NCBI GenBank assembly: GCA_002104985.1
Contig: MCGO01000316.1
Span: forward strand, 1 to 34,221
Direction: 5' to 3'
DNA from: Rhizoclosmatium globosum
Taxonomy: Eukaryota > Chytridiomycota > Chytridiomycetes > Chytridiales > Chytriomycetaceae
DNA length: 34,221 nt
Of this stretch, positions 9,255 to 19,438 are shown in pieces. The notes under the pieces are model-generated. The model worked only from the letters and a program-made list of their open reading frames with translations, made no database searches and was not told where the DNA came from. The position numbers were made by a program, and so were the translations under genes. The number at the start of each line of letters is the position of its first letter. Position 1 is the first letter of the stretch.

Positions 9255-9968
9255 TGTCGCAACTATTTGCGACTTTGCCTCACAAAATTTCCTTGGGGTC
9301 AAAAAGGGACACTCACCCATCCTTCTCGGCCTTATTTCTTGATGAATATGAAACCTACATTCCTCGTCCTTATATTTACGTGTTAACAATAATACAACAA
9401 AGACGTCCAAGGTCACCAATTTCCCGATTTCCGTTTATTTTATGGAATTGCACTCTTTTGACGATACGTAATTAGTCGCTCACCAAAACTCCGATTTGCT
9501 TCAATCCAAAAAATTCAAGAGAAAAAAACCCTTATCCAAAACTTCAAGGTCTTGGTTTTATGGATTTGGCCTTAGTGTGTTGATTATAGTCTCTAAAACA
9601 TACAGTCAACCCTAAAACAGTAAGCAACCAACAAACCATACACTCTAAGATTTAATAATAATTTTACTTTTGTTATTAGCCTACAGAACATAAATCTGAA
9701 GTTTTGGAAACACTAAGTCAAACAAAAAAGAGGGAGAACATTTTATTTACGTTAAGTTCTTTTTATCAATATTATAAATGGCAACCAAAAAAGTAAAAGA
9801 TACTCAGAAAAGCTCAAGACGTCAGCGTGAATTGAACCGCTGAGTAAAACGTACTGGCCCAGCGCGTTACAAAATCACCTACGTCCTTCCTCACATGCAT
9901 AAATATTTACAATATTAATTGATAGCTAATTGTAAACGTCTTAAAATGGACTTATGGAGTTTTAATAA
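9255..9968. other. AT-rich gap with no convincing gene
   Basis: This 714-bp stretch is markedly AT-rich and has no frame I can support as coding, apart from the weak continuation noted for 8922-9254. The one structured element is the tRNA-like segment at 9816-9887. The remaining part just before 9969 should contain the promoter of the helicase gene. Confidence 0.5.
9816..9887 (-). other. degenerate tRNA-like element
   Basis: Read on the minus strand, the 72-nt segment starts AGGACGT and ends ACGTCTT, which pair as a 7-bp acceptor-like stem with one G-U. It contains GGTTCAATTCA, close to the Pol III B-box consensus GGTTCGANTCC, and CAGCG/CGCTG can form a T-arm stem. The T loop is too long unless an A is bulged, the A box is poor, and I cannot draw a normal anticodon arm. 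It is best described as a tRNA pseudogene or SINE-type remnant. Confidence 0.25.
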
Positions 9969-12900
9969 ATGATAAATATGTACCATAGAACAAGAATTTC
10001 ATTATTTATATTGCCATGGCAGTGGTGCCGTGAAGATACAGTTTTGGTGCCAAAACCGACCGAATTGCTCCATTTTCTTGTGAATCACCGACCCCCTGGC
10101 ATTTTCTGCGACAGCACATCATCTTACGCCCCCATCAAGAAAACCCGCTGTATTTACTGGTTGTACATTGAGAGCATGCAAGATGGGAAAGCTGACTTCA
10201 GACTCGACATCCATCATGCCATTTTTCCGCCTCCAGCAGATCCACTCTATCCATTCAAGCCTCCTCCCTTAAACAGTCTATACATTCAGTTTGACACTCA
10301 AGTTATGAGATCGCTAAACCGTCAAAATCAGTGTAAACCTATTCGAGCCATGCAGCTAAATCATTTTGATCAACTTCTGAAACCTGCCACAATGCCTCAC
10401 ATATCTGCAATGCAAATGCCCAATACTGCCAATTTACCAATGTCACCTCAACTTGCTGCTCCTTTTTCGCTCAAGTTATACGATTACCAAAGGAGAACTC
10501 TTGGTTGGATGGAGAACGTTGAGGATGGTCATGATTCAGTGTATTACAATCCCAGAATGGTCAAGTTGGATGAGAGCACATATTTTGAGCGTCCAAAGAT
10601 TGGTTATCACAATATAGTCAGTGCTGTTGGACAACTGTATTCTTTGGAGGAGGCAAAAAAGATTGCACCCTCTGTCAAAAGTGGTATTATTGCAGTGAGT
10701 ATTATATGATATATCATTACACAACGTACTTGCTTAAAAATGTTACAGGACAAGCCAGGTGTTGGAAAGACCATCACCACCCTTGCTTTGTGTCAAACTC
10801 GACCATATACAAACCAAGAATTCCTGTACACTCTTGATCCAGTGACACTAAGATTCAAGTCAAAAGCAACTGTGATTTTTGTTCCCAACAATATTGCCAG
10901 CCAGTGGATGACAGAAATCAAAAAGTGCTTTGGTTCCTCTATCAATGCCATTGAAATCAAGGGGAAACGTGGATATGAAACAACAAGGCTCAAGCAAATC
11001 CTTGAATGCGATATTGTCATTGTTTCTTACAACTTCCTCACAAACAACAGCTACATTGCAGGGAAAATCACTTCCAAGAGCCGCACATTAAACACACATT
11101 CTCCTGGAACAAACTTCTCTGTCAAAGAGACAGCTCAAAGATTCATTGATAATCTTCCTGCAGGAAAGTTTGCTTTCTCTTGGATCCATTTCCATCGTGT
11201 GGTGTTTGACGAGTTTCATGAGATTGACAATAAGCATCAGGCAATCAAAACACAGCTTGAAATTATGAAGGGAGACGTAATGTGGGGTCTAACAGGCACA
11301 CCAAAAGTTGATAATCAAGAGACAGTTGCTTCCTTTGCAACTTATCTCAACATCAATCTCTTGAATATTTGGGAGTATGTTCCACTGGATATGTCGCCTT
11401 GGTTGGGAACTTCTCTGTCTTGTAAAGAGTTTCTCATCAATCGTGTCCGTCGCAATGAGCCTGAAATTCTTTATCCACCTCCTGTATATGAGACTATCCG
11501 AGTCACCCAAACTGCCATGGAAATGTCTTTGTATCGCTCCAGTGCAACCAACGGCAACTGTGCCAACATTGAAAACCTTGTCAAGCTGTGTAATCACTAT
11601 CAAATTGGCAACAACTTGTTCCAAGAATCTAGCTCAGCAGCCTTGTCAATCAAACAAGTAACTCAACTTGTCCAAACCAATCGCAGTGCAAAAATCATGT
11701 CTCTCACCAAGCAAATTGAATGTCAAGTGAAAGTGATTGAACAATGTCTTGAAGCCATGGAGAAAGCAGTTGACCCAGATCTGCGCAAAGTATGCCAAAT
11801 CTCGTACAAAAAGGCTCTTACTGAAGACTGCCAAATGAAAGAAGAGCTCCGATCAACGCAGTCCCAGTTCAATTTTTTCAGAACTTTTTGAATAGTTACA
11901 GAGCAGAGAACAACAAAATATTCTGCAGTGTATGTTTGGATGATGATATCCCCAAGGACAATTTGGGGTTGGTGCCATGTGGCCATGTCTTTTGTTGGGG
12001 GTGTGCGGAGGGAGTGGCAGATTGTAATCAAAAGTGTCCACAATGTATGACACCAATCAAACAAGGGCAGTTGATGAAGTTGCAGCCTCCGACAGCAGCT
12101 TTGGAGGCACCAGAGCTGAGCTCAGAGCAGGTGGAGAATGACAATGGTGACATGCTGGATCCTGATAAGGTGATGACTTTTGCGAGACACATATTATAAT
12201 ACTTACTATTTAAACCCATCAGTTTGGCTCCAAGATTCGTGAGTTAGTTCAATACCTCCAACGTGAAATGGCAGAAAATGATAATAATCGCTTCCTGGTC
12301 TTTATTCAATGGTCCGACTTGGCTGACCTTGTCTCAAAAGCATTGAACACATTTGGAATTGCAACTGCGCGCCTCAAAAGTGGATGGACTCAGCGAGAGG
12401 CAGCACTCAAAAAGTTTCGGGAGGGCTTGCCTTCAGGCAGTTTTGAGAAAGTGGTGGAATCTGAAGTTGGACTCGAGGATGAAAGCAAAAATGGTGTACT
12501 TATGGATGAATCTCTGGAATCCGAATTGAAGACTCAAATGGAGAAACCAATGACAAATGATGTGAAGGGAAAAGGACGAGCTGTGCCTCTGGATTTGGAA
12601 GAGGCTCAGCCACTCCCACCAGGGACATCTGCACGTAAAACGAACCCTGGCACAGTTTTGGCTTCTGACAGGGACGATATGAAAGCTGAAGTTGGAGTGA
12701 CTGAAAAAAAGAAAGGAGACGTCGTGCAACAACTTCTTTATTGCAGCCAGCAAAGAAATCTCGGAAGACAGTCAACTTCAAACCTGATGTATGTTTGAAG
12801 GAAGATAGCAGTATTGAGGATGAGAGTTTAGGGGAAGTCAAGACTGAGAAAACGGTATCTCAGGAATTGAAAGAGTTGGAATCCAAGGCTGTGAAGGTTT

Positions 12901-13155
12901 TGATGTTGTCTGCCAAGGATTCAGTCAGTGGCTTGAACTTGACAGAAGGTAAGCCATGACTTATTGAATACATCTTTATAGATAATTAACTAATTCTAAA
13001 AAGCCACACATTGCATAATTATGCATCCATTTCACGATAACAAGGAAGACTATGCAATTGGTGCAGAGAAACAAGGAGTTGCAAGAACATTAAGAAATGG
13101 TCAAACCAAGACAGTGAAGATTGTGCAATTTGTGGTAGAGCAGACTGTGGAATAA
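9969..13155 (+). CDS. SNF2-family (RAD5/SHPRH-like) helicase with embedded RING finger, two 1-nt frameshifts
   Basis: Exons 9969-10694, 10749-12169, 12223-12948 and 13004-13155. Adding one base at each of two breaks gives 1008 aa. SNF2 motifs occur in order: I GIIADKPGVGKT, Ia TVIFVPNN..QW, II VVFDEFHE, III WGLTGTP, then a C3HC4 RING (CSVCLDD..PCGHVFCWGC..CPQC, about 11932-12047), helicase-C FLVFIQWSDLADLV, a disordered insert (12430-12790), motif V SGLNLTEATH across the last intron, and VI TLRNGQTKTV. The RING between the helicase lobes is the RAD5/SHPRH arrangement, suggesting a chromatin ATPase and E3 ubiquitin ligase in DNA-damage tolerance. Frame breaks lie at the T5 run 11885-11889 (after FNFFRT) and the A7 run 12704-12710 (after GVTEK); both need one more base. 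The Walker A and DEFH sequences are off-consensus for SNF2. The start is the first ATG and is uncertain. Confidence 0.8.
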
Positions 13156-13468
13156 GAGATGCATGATCGACGCATAGACAAGCTCAAGGATTAATGAATT
13201 GGTAAAATGATTATGGAATTTTTGGGCTGTTTTGTGGCAGAATGAATTGATCTTAAATAAAAGAATTTTGTTTTGTTAGACCTGTTTTAACATGATGTAA
13301 TAGGAAGACACTGCTTCAGATTCAGAGGACCATTCATAGATAGGTAAGATACTTATTGACAGTTTCTTTGTCTGTATACATTGTGTGACACCTAAATGGA
13401 ATCCAAGTATACATCACCAAATAATAGATGAGAGACCTTATTACATCAGTATGCTGTATATTAAGATT
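13156..13468. other. 3' region between convergent helicase and bZIP4
   Basis: 313 bp between the helicase stop and the bZIP4 stop. An AATAAA at 13256-13261 could serve the helicase transcript. I see no reading frame, repeat or RNA gene here. Confidence 0.5.
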
Positions 13469-14631
13469 TTATGAGTTTGCTCTCTCAGCACGATCAATCA
13501 ACTCCCTCATTTCCTTCCTCTTTCCTTCACGTGCGCTCTCTGCCAACACCCAAAACCTTGTCCTATCTTCCACTGAACACGCATCCTCCAGCTTTGCCTG
13601 CAATTCACGCATGATAAAAAAATTCTCTCCCCGTGGATCCAGGATGGCCGAATACCCATCCATAGCAAGTTCGCAAAACTCATCAATTGTGTCCCTGTGG
13701 AGAAACAAGCTCGGTATCTCGTGCATTGCGTCTTTGAGAGATTTTGTTCGAGGTGGGTCCATAAACCCAGCTGGTTTTGGATGCCGATAGCGTGGTTCGG
13801 TAGAGAGAATGAACTGGTCAAAGTATTTCTGTTTAATTTGCAAGGGATTTAAGGAAATCAGAACCTGTTCCCCGTAAAAATAATATAACAACGAAGAAAC
13901 CATACCACATGACTTGAATTGCGCTGCTGAAATAAGCTAAATACTTCCACAGCCTTCATTCGATCAATCAACGTGCATGTGTCAAACAAATCCGTGCACG
14001 TTCTCGCCATCCTCAATAAATGCCGCCTGGCAGTTTTGGAATCTGATATCTGAGTGTGTTCTGTAAGGAGAGTACAAAAGTCGTTGACAATCGATGATCC
14101 ATGCAAAGACGGAAGTTGCTTGAGGGCAAGGATTGTGGAATCGATTTCCATGGGTCCAAATAGTTCATACGAGGTTGGAAAACGGATTGTGGAAGCAGGT
14201 GAGGCAGATGTTGTGAGAATTGAGCTTGATGCATTCGCGGCTCGCAATTGATCTTCGAGAACCCGGATCTGATCCATGCATATCGAAGTCTTTAATCGCT
14301 CTGTTGAGCATTGTAGACAGACTGAAGTGGAGGTGGAACTGGTAGCAATAGGCATATTGGTGTGTTGATCAAGTTGGTTCTGCCGTGATCGCAGCAGAGT
14401 AACTTCGGCTTCAAGAGAGTTGATGCGTGTTTGGAGAACAGGAATCTGAGACGATGCTTCGAGTTCGGCTATTCGGCGTTCGAGATCGCTGATGTACGCA
14501 GCCTTCTTTTCCCTCAGTTTCCGCTGGTTCTCTCGATTCTGAGCTTGACGAGTCGAAACTGGTTCGGTTGAAGTTCGTTTACGGCCCTTTCCGCTGTGGG
14601 GATTGTAAGTTGATGATTGGTTGGATTCCAT
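13469..14631 (-). CDS. bZIP-family transcription factor, paralogue 4
   Basis: Exons 14631-13906 and 13828-13469 (intron 13829-13905), 361 aa. A nearer acceptor at 13865 also keeps the frame, but the chosen one joins SSHV to KYFDQF and matches HERHFSKL and HEIHFSNL in paralogues 1 and 3. This intron sits at exactly the same site and phase as the second intron of paralogue 3. The basic region at 16-45 (QNRENQRKLREKK) has NxxNQ like paralogue 1. The zipper (YISDLERRIAELEA), a second coiled coil (about 65-82), the CxxC motif (CLQCSTERLK at 105-114) and both helical C-terminal segments (LFGPMEIDS; IPSLFLHRDTIDEFC, ending AESAREGKRK) are all present. It is separated from the other three copies by the helicase gene. 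Its ATG is only 33 bp after the stop of the zinc-finger gene on the same strand. Confidence 0.85.
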
Positions 14632-14664
14632 TGTTTTTGGGTGTGAACTCTTTTATTCGTTATT

Positions 14665-14980
14665 TTATGGCGCTGTTACGCCGGGAAAACAATCACTAAA
14701 CGTATTCTTGGGGTGTTTTTTGGTGTGGTCTGAGGTTTGGTTGATATGCATTATTTCAATCTTACAAATCGTACACAAGTAGCTTGGTCGCTTTTCCTAA
14801 ATAGTAGAGTGCTCTTCAGCGTGCAGGAACGAAGAAAATGTCCACCCAAGAAGCTGCATGGGTCACAGGTGGGAGGCTCACCTTGACGGGAACACCAGAA
14901 TGCGTCAACGGAGCACGCAAACCAGCTGCTTCTAACGCCTTATTCTTGCGATTGCGGAGATCTTTCTTTGTTTGAGGCAT
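14665..14980 (-). CDS. 76-aa C2H2 zinc-finger protein, ZNF706/At2g23090-like
   Basis: Exons 14980-14882 and 14796-14665 with an 85-bp intron 14797-14881 (donor GTGAGC, acceptor TTTAG). Neither exon is long enough to stand out alone. The N-terminal half is basic (TKKDLRNRKNKALEAAG). The second exon encodes one finger: LCTICKIEIM, then H-x4-H in DHTKKHPKNTF, then a conserved-style CFPG end. Basic N-terminus, single C-x2-C...H-x4-H finger, the KHPK signature and the length of 76 residues fit the eukaryotic ZNF706/At2g23090-like small zinc-finger family. Its exact role is not settled; a nucleic-acid-associated function is an inference. The stop is followed by GAATAAAAG, a likely polyadenylation signal inside the short gap before bZIP4. 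Confidence 0.75.
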
Positions 14981-15102
14981 TTGAATGAGTCGGTTTCGTG
15001 AGGAAAGGTGCCCACTTGTGCGATGCTTTTGTCAAGGAATCTGAAAAGAAAGAAAAGAGAGGACATTTATGAGTCATTCATGAAATTACTATTAAAAATT
15101 CT

Positions 15103-15813
15103 TTATTCTATTCGATGAGACACGTAAAATACATTGAATCGCTTGCATTGTACGTTCGCATCTGATTCTCCCAACACACCTTCACCAACCTCCTCCCTCT
15201 CGACAATAACTCTCCTGACAGCTAAATTATTCTCGATACATAAATCTTCAAATTCTTCTGCAAAGCAGCGATCCGGATCCACAATGAGTGCCTTTCCTGT
15301 CACAGGTGTCATCAGCGTTTTAAGCAAGCTGGCGATGGCTTTCACGGCACGAGAAAGGTATAAAACATCCGCTCCGATAACCAGATCAGCAGGAATAAAT
15401 GTCTGTGACGGAGAAAACCAATTGAGGGTAGCCGTTGAACAGTTTTCTTGCAGATTATTCAAAGTTATCGCATCACTTGCATTTTGCAGAGATTCGGTTG
15501 ATGCATCAGTGAGGACCACTTTGGCATTGGGAAGGAGTGTAGCAGCGGTAAGACCAGCCAAACCTCGGCCCGTGCCAAGTTCGAGGATAGTTTGGATTGA
15601 TGATGGATTGATGAAATCTTTTGGAGTGTCATTTGCAGCTTCAGTTGTAGGTGAAGGTATTGTTAACAGCCTATCAAGTTCTCTCGAAAGAACAATCCCA
15701 GAGTTCCATAGTTGATCCCATATCATTGCATTCTCTGTCTTTCCTGTGGCTTGGGTAGCTTCAACGGATTGGCGAGTCGTTAGCAGGACAGTGGTTCCGT
15801 TTGATAGCCGCAT
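15103..15813 (-). CDS. METTL21/METTL23-type class I methyltransferase (Methyltransf_16 family)
   Basis: Single exon, 236 aa. The seven-beta-strand SAM-binding signature is clear: motif I ILELGTGRGLAGL at about 76-88, post-I VVLTDAS ending in an acidic residue, and post-II ADLVIGADVLY, the family D-x-x-x-x-x-D-V-(L/I)-Y type motif. An upstream IWDQLWNSG segment matches the W-rich pre-motif of this group. Members of this family mostly methylate lysines of cytosolic proteins such as chaperones and elongation factors; which substrate applies here cannot be read from the sequence. The start is the first ATG, 28 bp after the stop of the upstream same-strand gene. Confidence 0.85.
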   Translation of the reverse strand: MRLSNGTTVLLTTRQSVEATQATGKTENAMIWDQLWNSGIVLSRELDRLLTIPSPTTEAANDTPKDFINPSSIQTILELGTGRGLAGLTAATLLPNAKVVLTDASTESLQNASDAITLNNLQENCSTATLNWFSPSQTFIPADLVIGADVLYLSRAVKAIASLLKTLMTPVTGKALIVDPDRCFAEEFEDLCIENNLAVRRVIVEREEVGEGVLGESDANVQCKRFNVFYVSHRIE

Positions 15814-15841
15814 CCGATCTTTGAATGAACTTTATCCTTAT

Positions 15842-17151
15842 TTATTCAACATCTTTGTCCCACATATCCAAAAAGGATACTTTTGTATGAAACTCTCCCC
15901 GCTCACCCATCAAATCCACAGTCTCTGGGAAATCACTTCTCTCAACCAAAGACTTAGTGTACCGCACATTTCCTTCATCATCCTTCTCCAATCCTTCATC
16001 ATTAACCCATTTTTTCATGACTTCATTCTCCATTGCAGAGAACGAGATCCGTATTTCATACTCTTCACACAATTCCCACAACCTCGGCAACAGATTCTTC
16101 TGAAAGTCTAATTCAAAGAGGGGAAATCGGCATGGATACAAGTTGCTGAATGACAACTCTCGCCACGCCCTGATATCCTCAAGGAACAAGTCTCCGAAAA
16201 CAAGGTATTGGATTGTGCTCGATTTACTCGAATCAAGAGCACTCATTTCTCGAGATAACTGCTCCAATGCGTCCGTGATTGTCTTAATGTACGTTTCGTT
16301 CTTGGAATCAGCTCCACGAGGCACCAAAAGCAATGGCAGGTTGAGACATGAGGCTTGTGCTGAAATATCACCAATGGAGATATTTTGGATTGGAACCTTT
16401 GAGGTTTCTGCATCAAAAGTTGTGAGAAGAACGATGGAAGCTTTCGGGCCAGCGTTTTGAAGCAAAGTCGAGAGGGTGAGGAAAGAATCCTTTCCACCAG
16501 ACCAGAAAAGAACAATTAAACCATCCGCAGATTCAAACTCTTGTTTCGATGAAAAGCGGGAGTCTGGAAGAGTTGTGATTGTTGTGGAGTTGCGAATGGA
16601 ATCGAGAGTTCCTTTCTTTGTTGCGGACGGTTTTAGGAATACAGGAGACTTGATTTTGTTCTTTCTGCGAGTGGAGTCTTTTACTCTGGAGTGGCCATAT
16701 GGACAGTGGCGACATGCATTTCCCTATAGTTTTGGGGGTGAGATTCAAGGGGGAAACATGAACCGCCTCTTACACAACACTCCTGCTTCTCCTTCAGGTA
16801 CCAGGCAGTCATGACAGAGTAGCCAGTCGCAGGATCGTCATACATTTGCTGTTTGGCAGCACATGCCGCAGTGTGAGCTTCCTCAATCTCAACATCAAAG
16901 TCACGCTTTTTTGGAGGAGCTGGTTCTTCTTCCTTCAGCTTCTTGGCTTCTTCCTTTGATTCCACGGCAGTAATAGTTGTTGAGTTGACTGGCGAATCTT
17001 CCCTCTTTCTCTGTTATACATCACCCAATTGCAAGTTAGACTGCATCTTCTCAGAAAACATTGCTATTGGTATCAATACCTTATTAATACTATCTTTGGC
17101 ATTGTTCGTGGACGTTTGTAGGCTTTGATCGGTATCTGAGGTGCTGACCAT
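15842..17151 (-). CDS. fusion of a CRHCPYGH (DUF5522/C1orf53-like) domain with a DUF71-type ATP pyrophosphatase
   Basis: Exons 17151-17080, 17010-16774 and 16723-15842 (introns 17011-17079 and 16724-16773), 396 aa. Residues 1-55 are charged and disordered. Residues about 60-115 read as a DUF5522-like module: HTAACAAKQQMYDDPATGY, then, across intron 2, ECC-GNACRHCPYGH, a probable metal-binding Cys/His cluster. From about residue 170 comes an alpha-hydrolase/PP-loop domain: LFWSGGKDSFLTL (ATP-binding SGGKDS), FGDLFLEDIRAWRE, and GERGEFHTKV near the C-terminus. These are signatures of the DUF71/COG2102 family, which includes diphthine-ammonia ligase (DPH6) and a bacterial-type branch linked to B12 salvage; the FGDxFLED form is more like the latter. 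An ATP-dependent amidation or adenylation reaction is inferred. The stop GAATAAATAA overlaps a polyadenylation signal. Confidence 0.85.
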
Positions 17152-17219
17152 CTTGATTTTGGACAAACAAAAACACATGAAATGGAATCAGTATTTTAAA
17201 ATACTTCATTCATATCAGA

Positions 17220-18741
17220 TTACTTTGGCAATGGTTCCCCAAGTGTCTCCTTTAAAGTATCCTCACTTCCATCAACTGGCTCATTCTCTTTCTCTCGTTG
17301 TTCTTCTATCAACCCCTTCACAAACTGCAAGCACGCATTTCCCTCATCTATGTCGGTAAAATCAACGCTCTGAAAGTTACATCTTGGGTCACAGCATAGC
17401 AGTTTGACGTTATCCAAGAATCCAAAAAGAACGGCATCCCGTAGACCAAACGTAGGGTTACATCGTCCATCTCGCAAAAGAATACATAAGACAGATGCAT
17501 GTCTTCGATTACACGCAATCCGAAGCAATTCATCCGATGGAATCACCCTCGAATCCGAAAGTAGTCGTTCAACAATCAGTGCGTGATTATTCTCACACGC
17601 TTTTCGCAGGCAAGTTTCAGTCGGCGAACAACGAGGATCCATCAGAAGATGGTTCACAATATTCAGGTGTCCGTGTTCACAAGCAAGGTTTAGACATACG
17701 TTTTCAGAAACGGATGGATCCACGAATGGATGCATGAGAAGAGCGACAAGGGCTTCGAAATGACCGTTTGTGCATGTAAGACGCAACGGAAGGTTGTTGC
17801 GAGAACATGGATCAATGGAGGGATGTGTGAGAAGGAGACGAATTATTTCCGTGTGGCCGTGTTCGGCGGCTTTTACGATAGCGTAATTATCTTGAGCCGC
17901 AGGATTTGTGCTGGGATGGAATAGTAAGAGTTTGGCACAGGAAATGTGGTTATGTTCACAGGCACGACGGAATGCTGAATGTGAATTTGTTGTTGCGTCT
18001 GTTCGGGAGTCGGAGAGAAGTAATGAAAGCGATTCTGGGTGGCCATGGCGAGATGCCAGGCGTAATGAGGCGTTGTTGTTTGCGGATGGATTGATTTTAG
18101 GATGCTGAAGGAGAAGTGTGAGGACGTTTGTGTGTCCGTACTTTGCAGCCAGCTGGAATGTACGGCAGTTATTAAGGGAAGGGTCCACTTTCAAATTCGT
18201 TAGATATCAGAAAGGTTATGACCAAGGAGGAATCACCTTTCTCAAGTAAAAGTGGAACGGCATCAGCGTGTCCGAAACGGCAAACCCATGAGAAAACTAC
18301 ATTCCAAGATAGTTTCGCACACGGTTTCGATGAGGTAATGAGCTTCTCGTTTTCGTGTGCAATCAATAGCTGGACCAGATGTGCAGCTTCCCTACCAGAC
18401 GACAATTTGAGAAGGGCAAACACTTCGACATGAGACGGCTTCGAAACTGGTGCAAATTCGACAAACAGTTCTCTAAGAAGTGCAGCTTTGTACGAAAGCG
18501 GAATACTGTCAAACTCAGGAGCCACAGTCCGGGCCACCAGTTTGAGAGCGGCTCCCCGAGAAACAATGTCTTTAGTCACGTACTTGAGGACTTGTCTGCG
18601 TACGTGGATCAGGGCAAAGCGGAGGTCGAGCAGAATAGCTGAGAATACTCGCGAAAGAAGGAGCACGCGGCCAATGCTGATTCCAAGGGGTAATTCACAC
18701 AGAATCTGCATAATCGTTTCAACTGGAAGCTGTTGGAGCAT
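17220..18741 (-). CDS. F-box-like / ankyrin-repeat protein
   Basis: Exons 18741-18237 and 18187-17220 (intron 18188-18236, donor GTGATT after GAGAAAG), 490 aa. The N-terminus LPVETIMQILCELP followed by a helical segment with LLLSRVFSAIL resembles an F-box. A helical region follows, then about nine ankyrin-type repeats covering roughly residues 145-430, with typical blocks such as AAKYGHTNVLTLLLQHPKI and AAEHGHTEIIRLLLTHPSI. Repeats often end in DP, as in large ankyrin families of early-diverging fungi. The C-terminus is acidic and disordered. If the F-box is real, the protein would be an SCF ubiquitin-ligase adaptor with the ankyrin repeats as substrate receptor. The first exon boundary shortens one repeat by 2-3 residues, so the splice site could be slightly off. 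Confidence 0.8.
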
Positions 18742-18825
18742 TGTGTTGGGTAATTATCTGTCAATGAGTGGAGTTTGTTGCCACGTTTTTCTGATACTTC
18801 CAAAAACAGACACAAGATCAATTCA
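18742..18825. promoter_or_regulatory. 84-bp divergent promoter region
   Basis: Only 84 bp separate the ATG of the ankyrin gene (minus) from the ATG of the small membrane protein (plus). Both promoters or a shared bidirectional one must lie here or reach into coding sequence. I see no clear TATA box. Confidence 0.4.
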
Positions 18826-19438
18826 ATGGACCACCTTTTTGCCCTTCCATCATCGACTGAGGATCAAGCTCACTCGCACGAAATCCTGCACATTCACACT
18901 GCGCATCGTACCGTGAATGCCCTTGCTGCGGTTACCACTGTTGGAATCTTTGCCCGAAAGCTTATTGCGAAGAACACTCCGCCCTTGGGCGCCTCGCTTT
19001 TGCGTGGAAATGCCGTGGCGGTTCTGCTTGGTATCACTGGTGGAGCCGTTCTCACCGAGCTCAAGGTAAATATGTGGTGTAATTGGGCGATGCAGAGTGC
19101 GCTCTTCCCTGCCACATATGGCTTACTCATCCATCTTACTCTGATTCGATCATTAGATGCAAGAGAAGGCTCCAATTGAATGGCAGGATCGTGCCTGGAG
19201 AATCCTCCAGAACAAGGGCCAGAATGAGATTGATGTCTGGTCAGCGGCCGGTGCAACTGCTGGATTCACTCTCTTTGGATTGACCACTGGAAAGAAGGGG
19301 GGATTCTTGGTTCGCTCGTTGGGAGGTGTTGGTTTGGGATCCGTTATTGGAATCGCTTCCCTTTTCGCCTACAAGAAGGCTGACGAGTTCGGATACGTTG
19401 ATGAGCTCAAGAAGCAGTGGAAGCAGGCTCAACAGTAG
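18826..19438 (+). CDS. small fungal membrane protein, DUF1757-like
   Basis: Exons 18826-19065 and 19157-19438 (intron 19066-19156), 173 aa. The start is the first ATG. The sequence has hydrophobic, Gly/Ala-rich segments at about 32-50 (ALAAVTTVGIFARKL), 60-77 (AVAVLLGITGGAVL) and twice more near 110-150 (WSAAGATAGFTLFGL; GGVGLGSVIGIASLFA), giving three to four likely transmembrane helices. Between them lies a hydrophilic block WQDRAWRILQNKGQNEIDVW with a D-R-x-W-R...N-x-G-Q-N...D pattern that I associate with the fungal DUF1757 family. Gly-rich helices of this kind are common in mitochondrial inner-membrane proteins, but that location is only a guess. Confidence 0.7.

Noticed and set aside
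13865..13905. A 41-bp intron in bZIP4 using the nearer acceptor
   Set aside because: In frame, but it adds residues absent from the paralogues; the acceptor at 13829 matches the HExHF block and the intron position in paralogue 3.
16681..16773. Separate short protein ending at 16681 with the first intron of the PP-loop gene read through
   Set aside because: Splicing 16724-16773 restores the conserved CRHCPYGH motif and leads directly into the SGGKDS domain, so read-through is not the main product.
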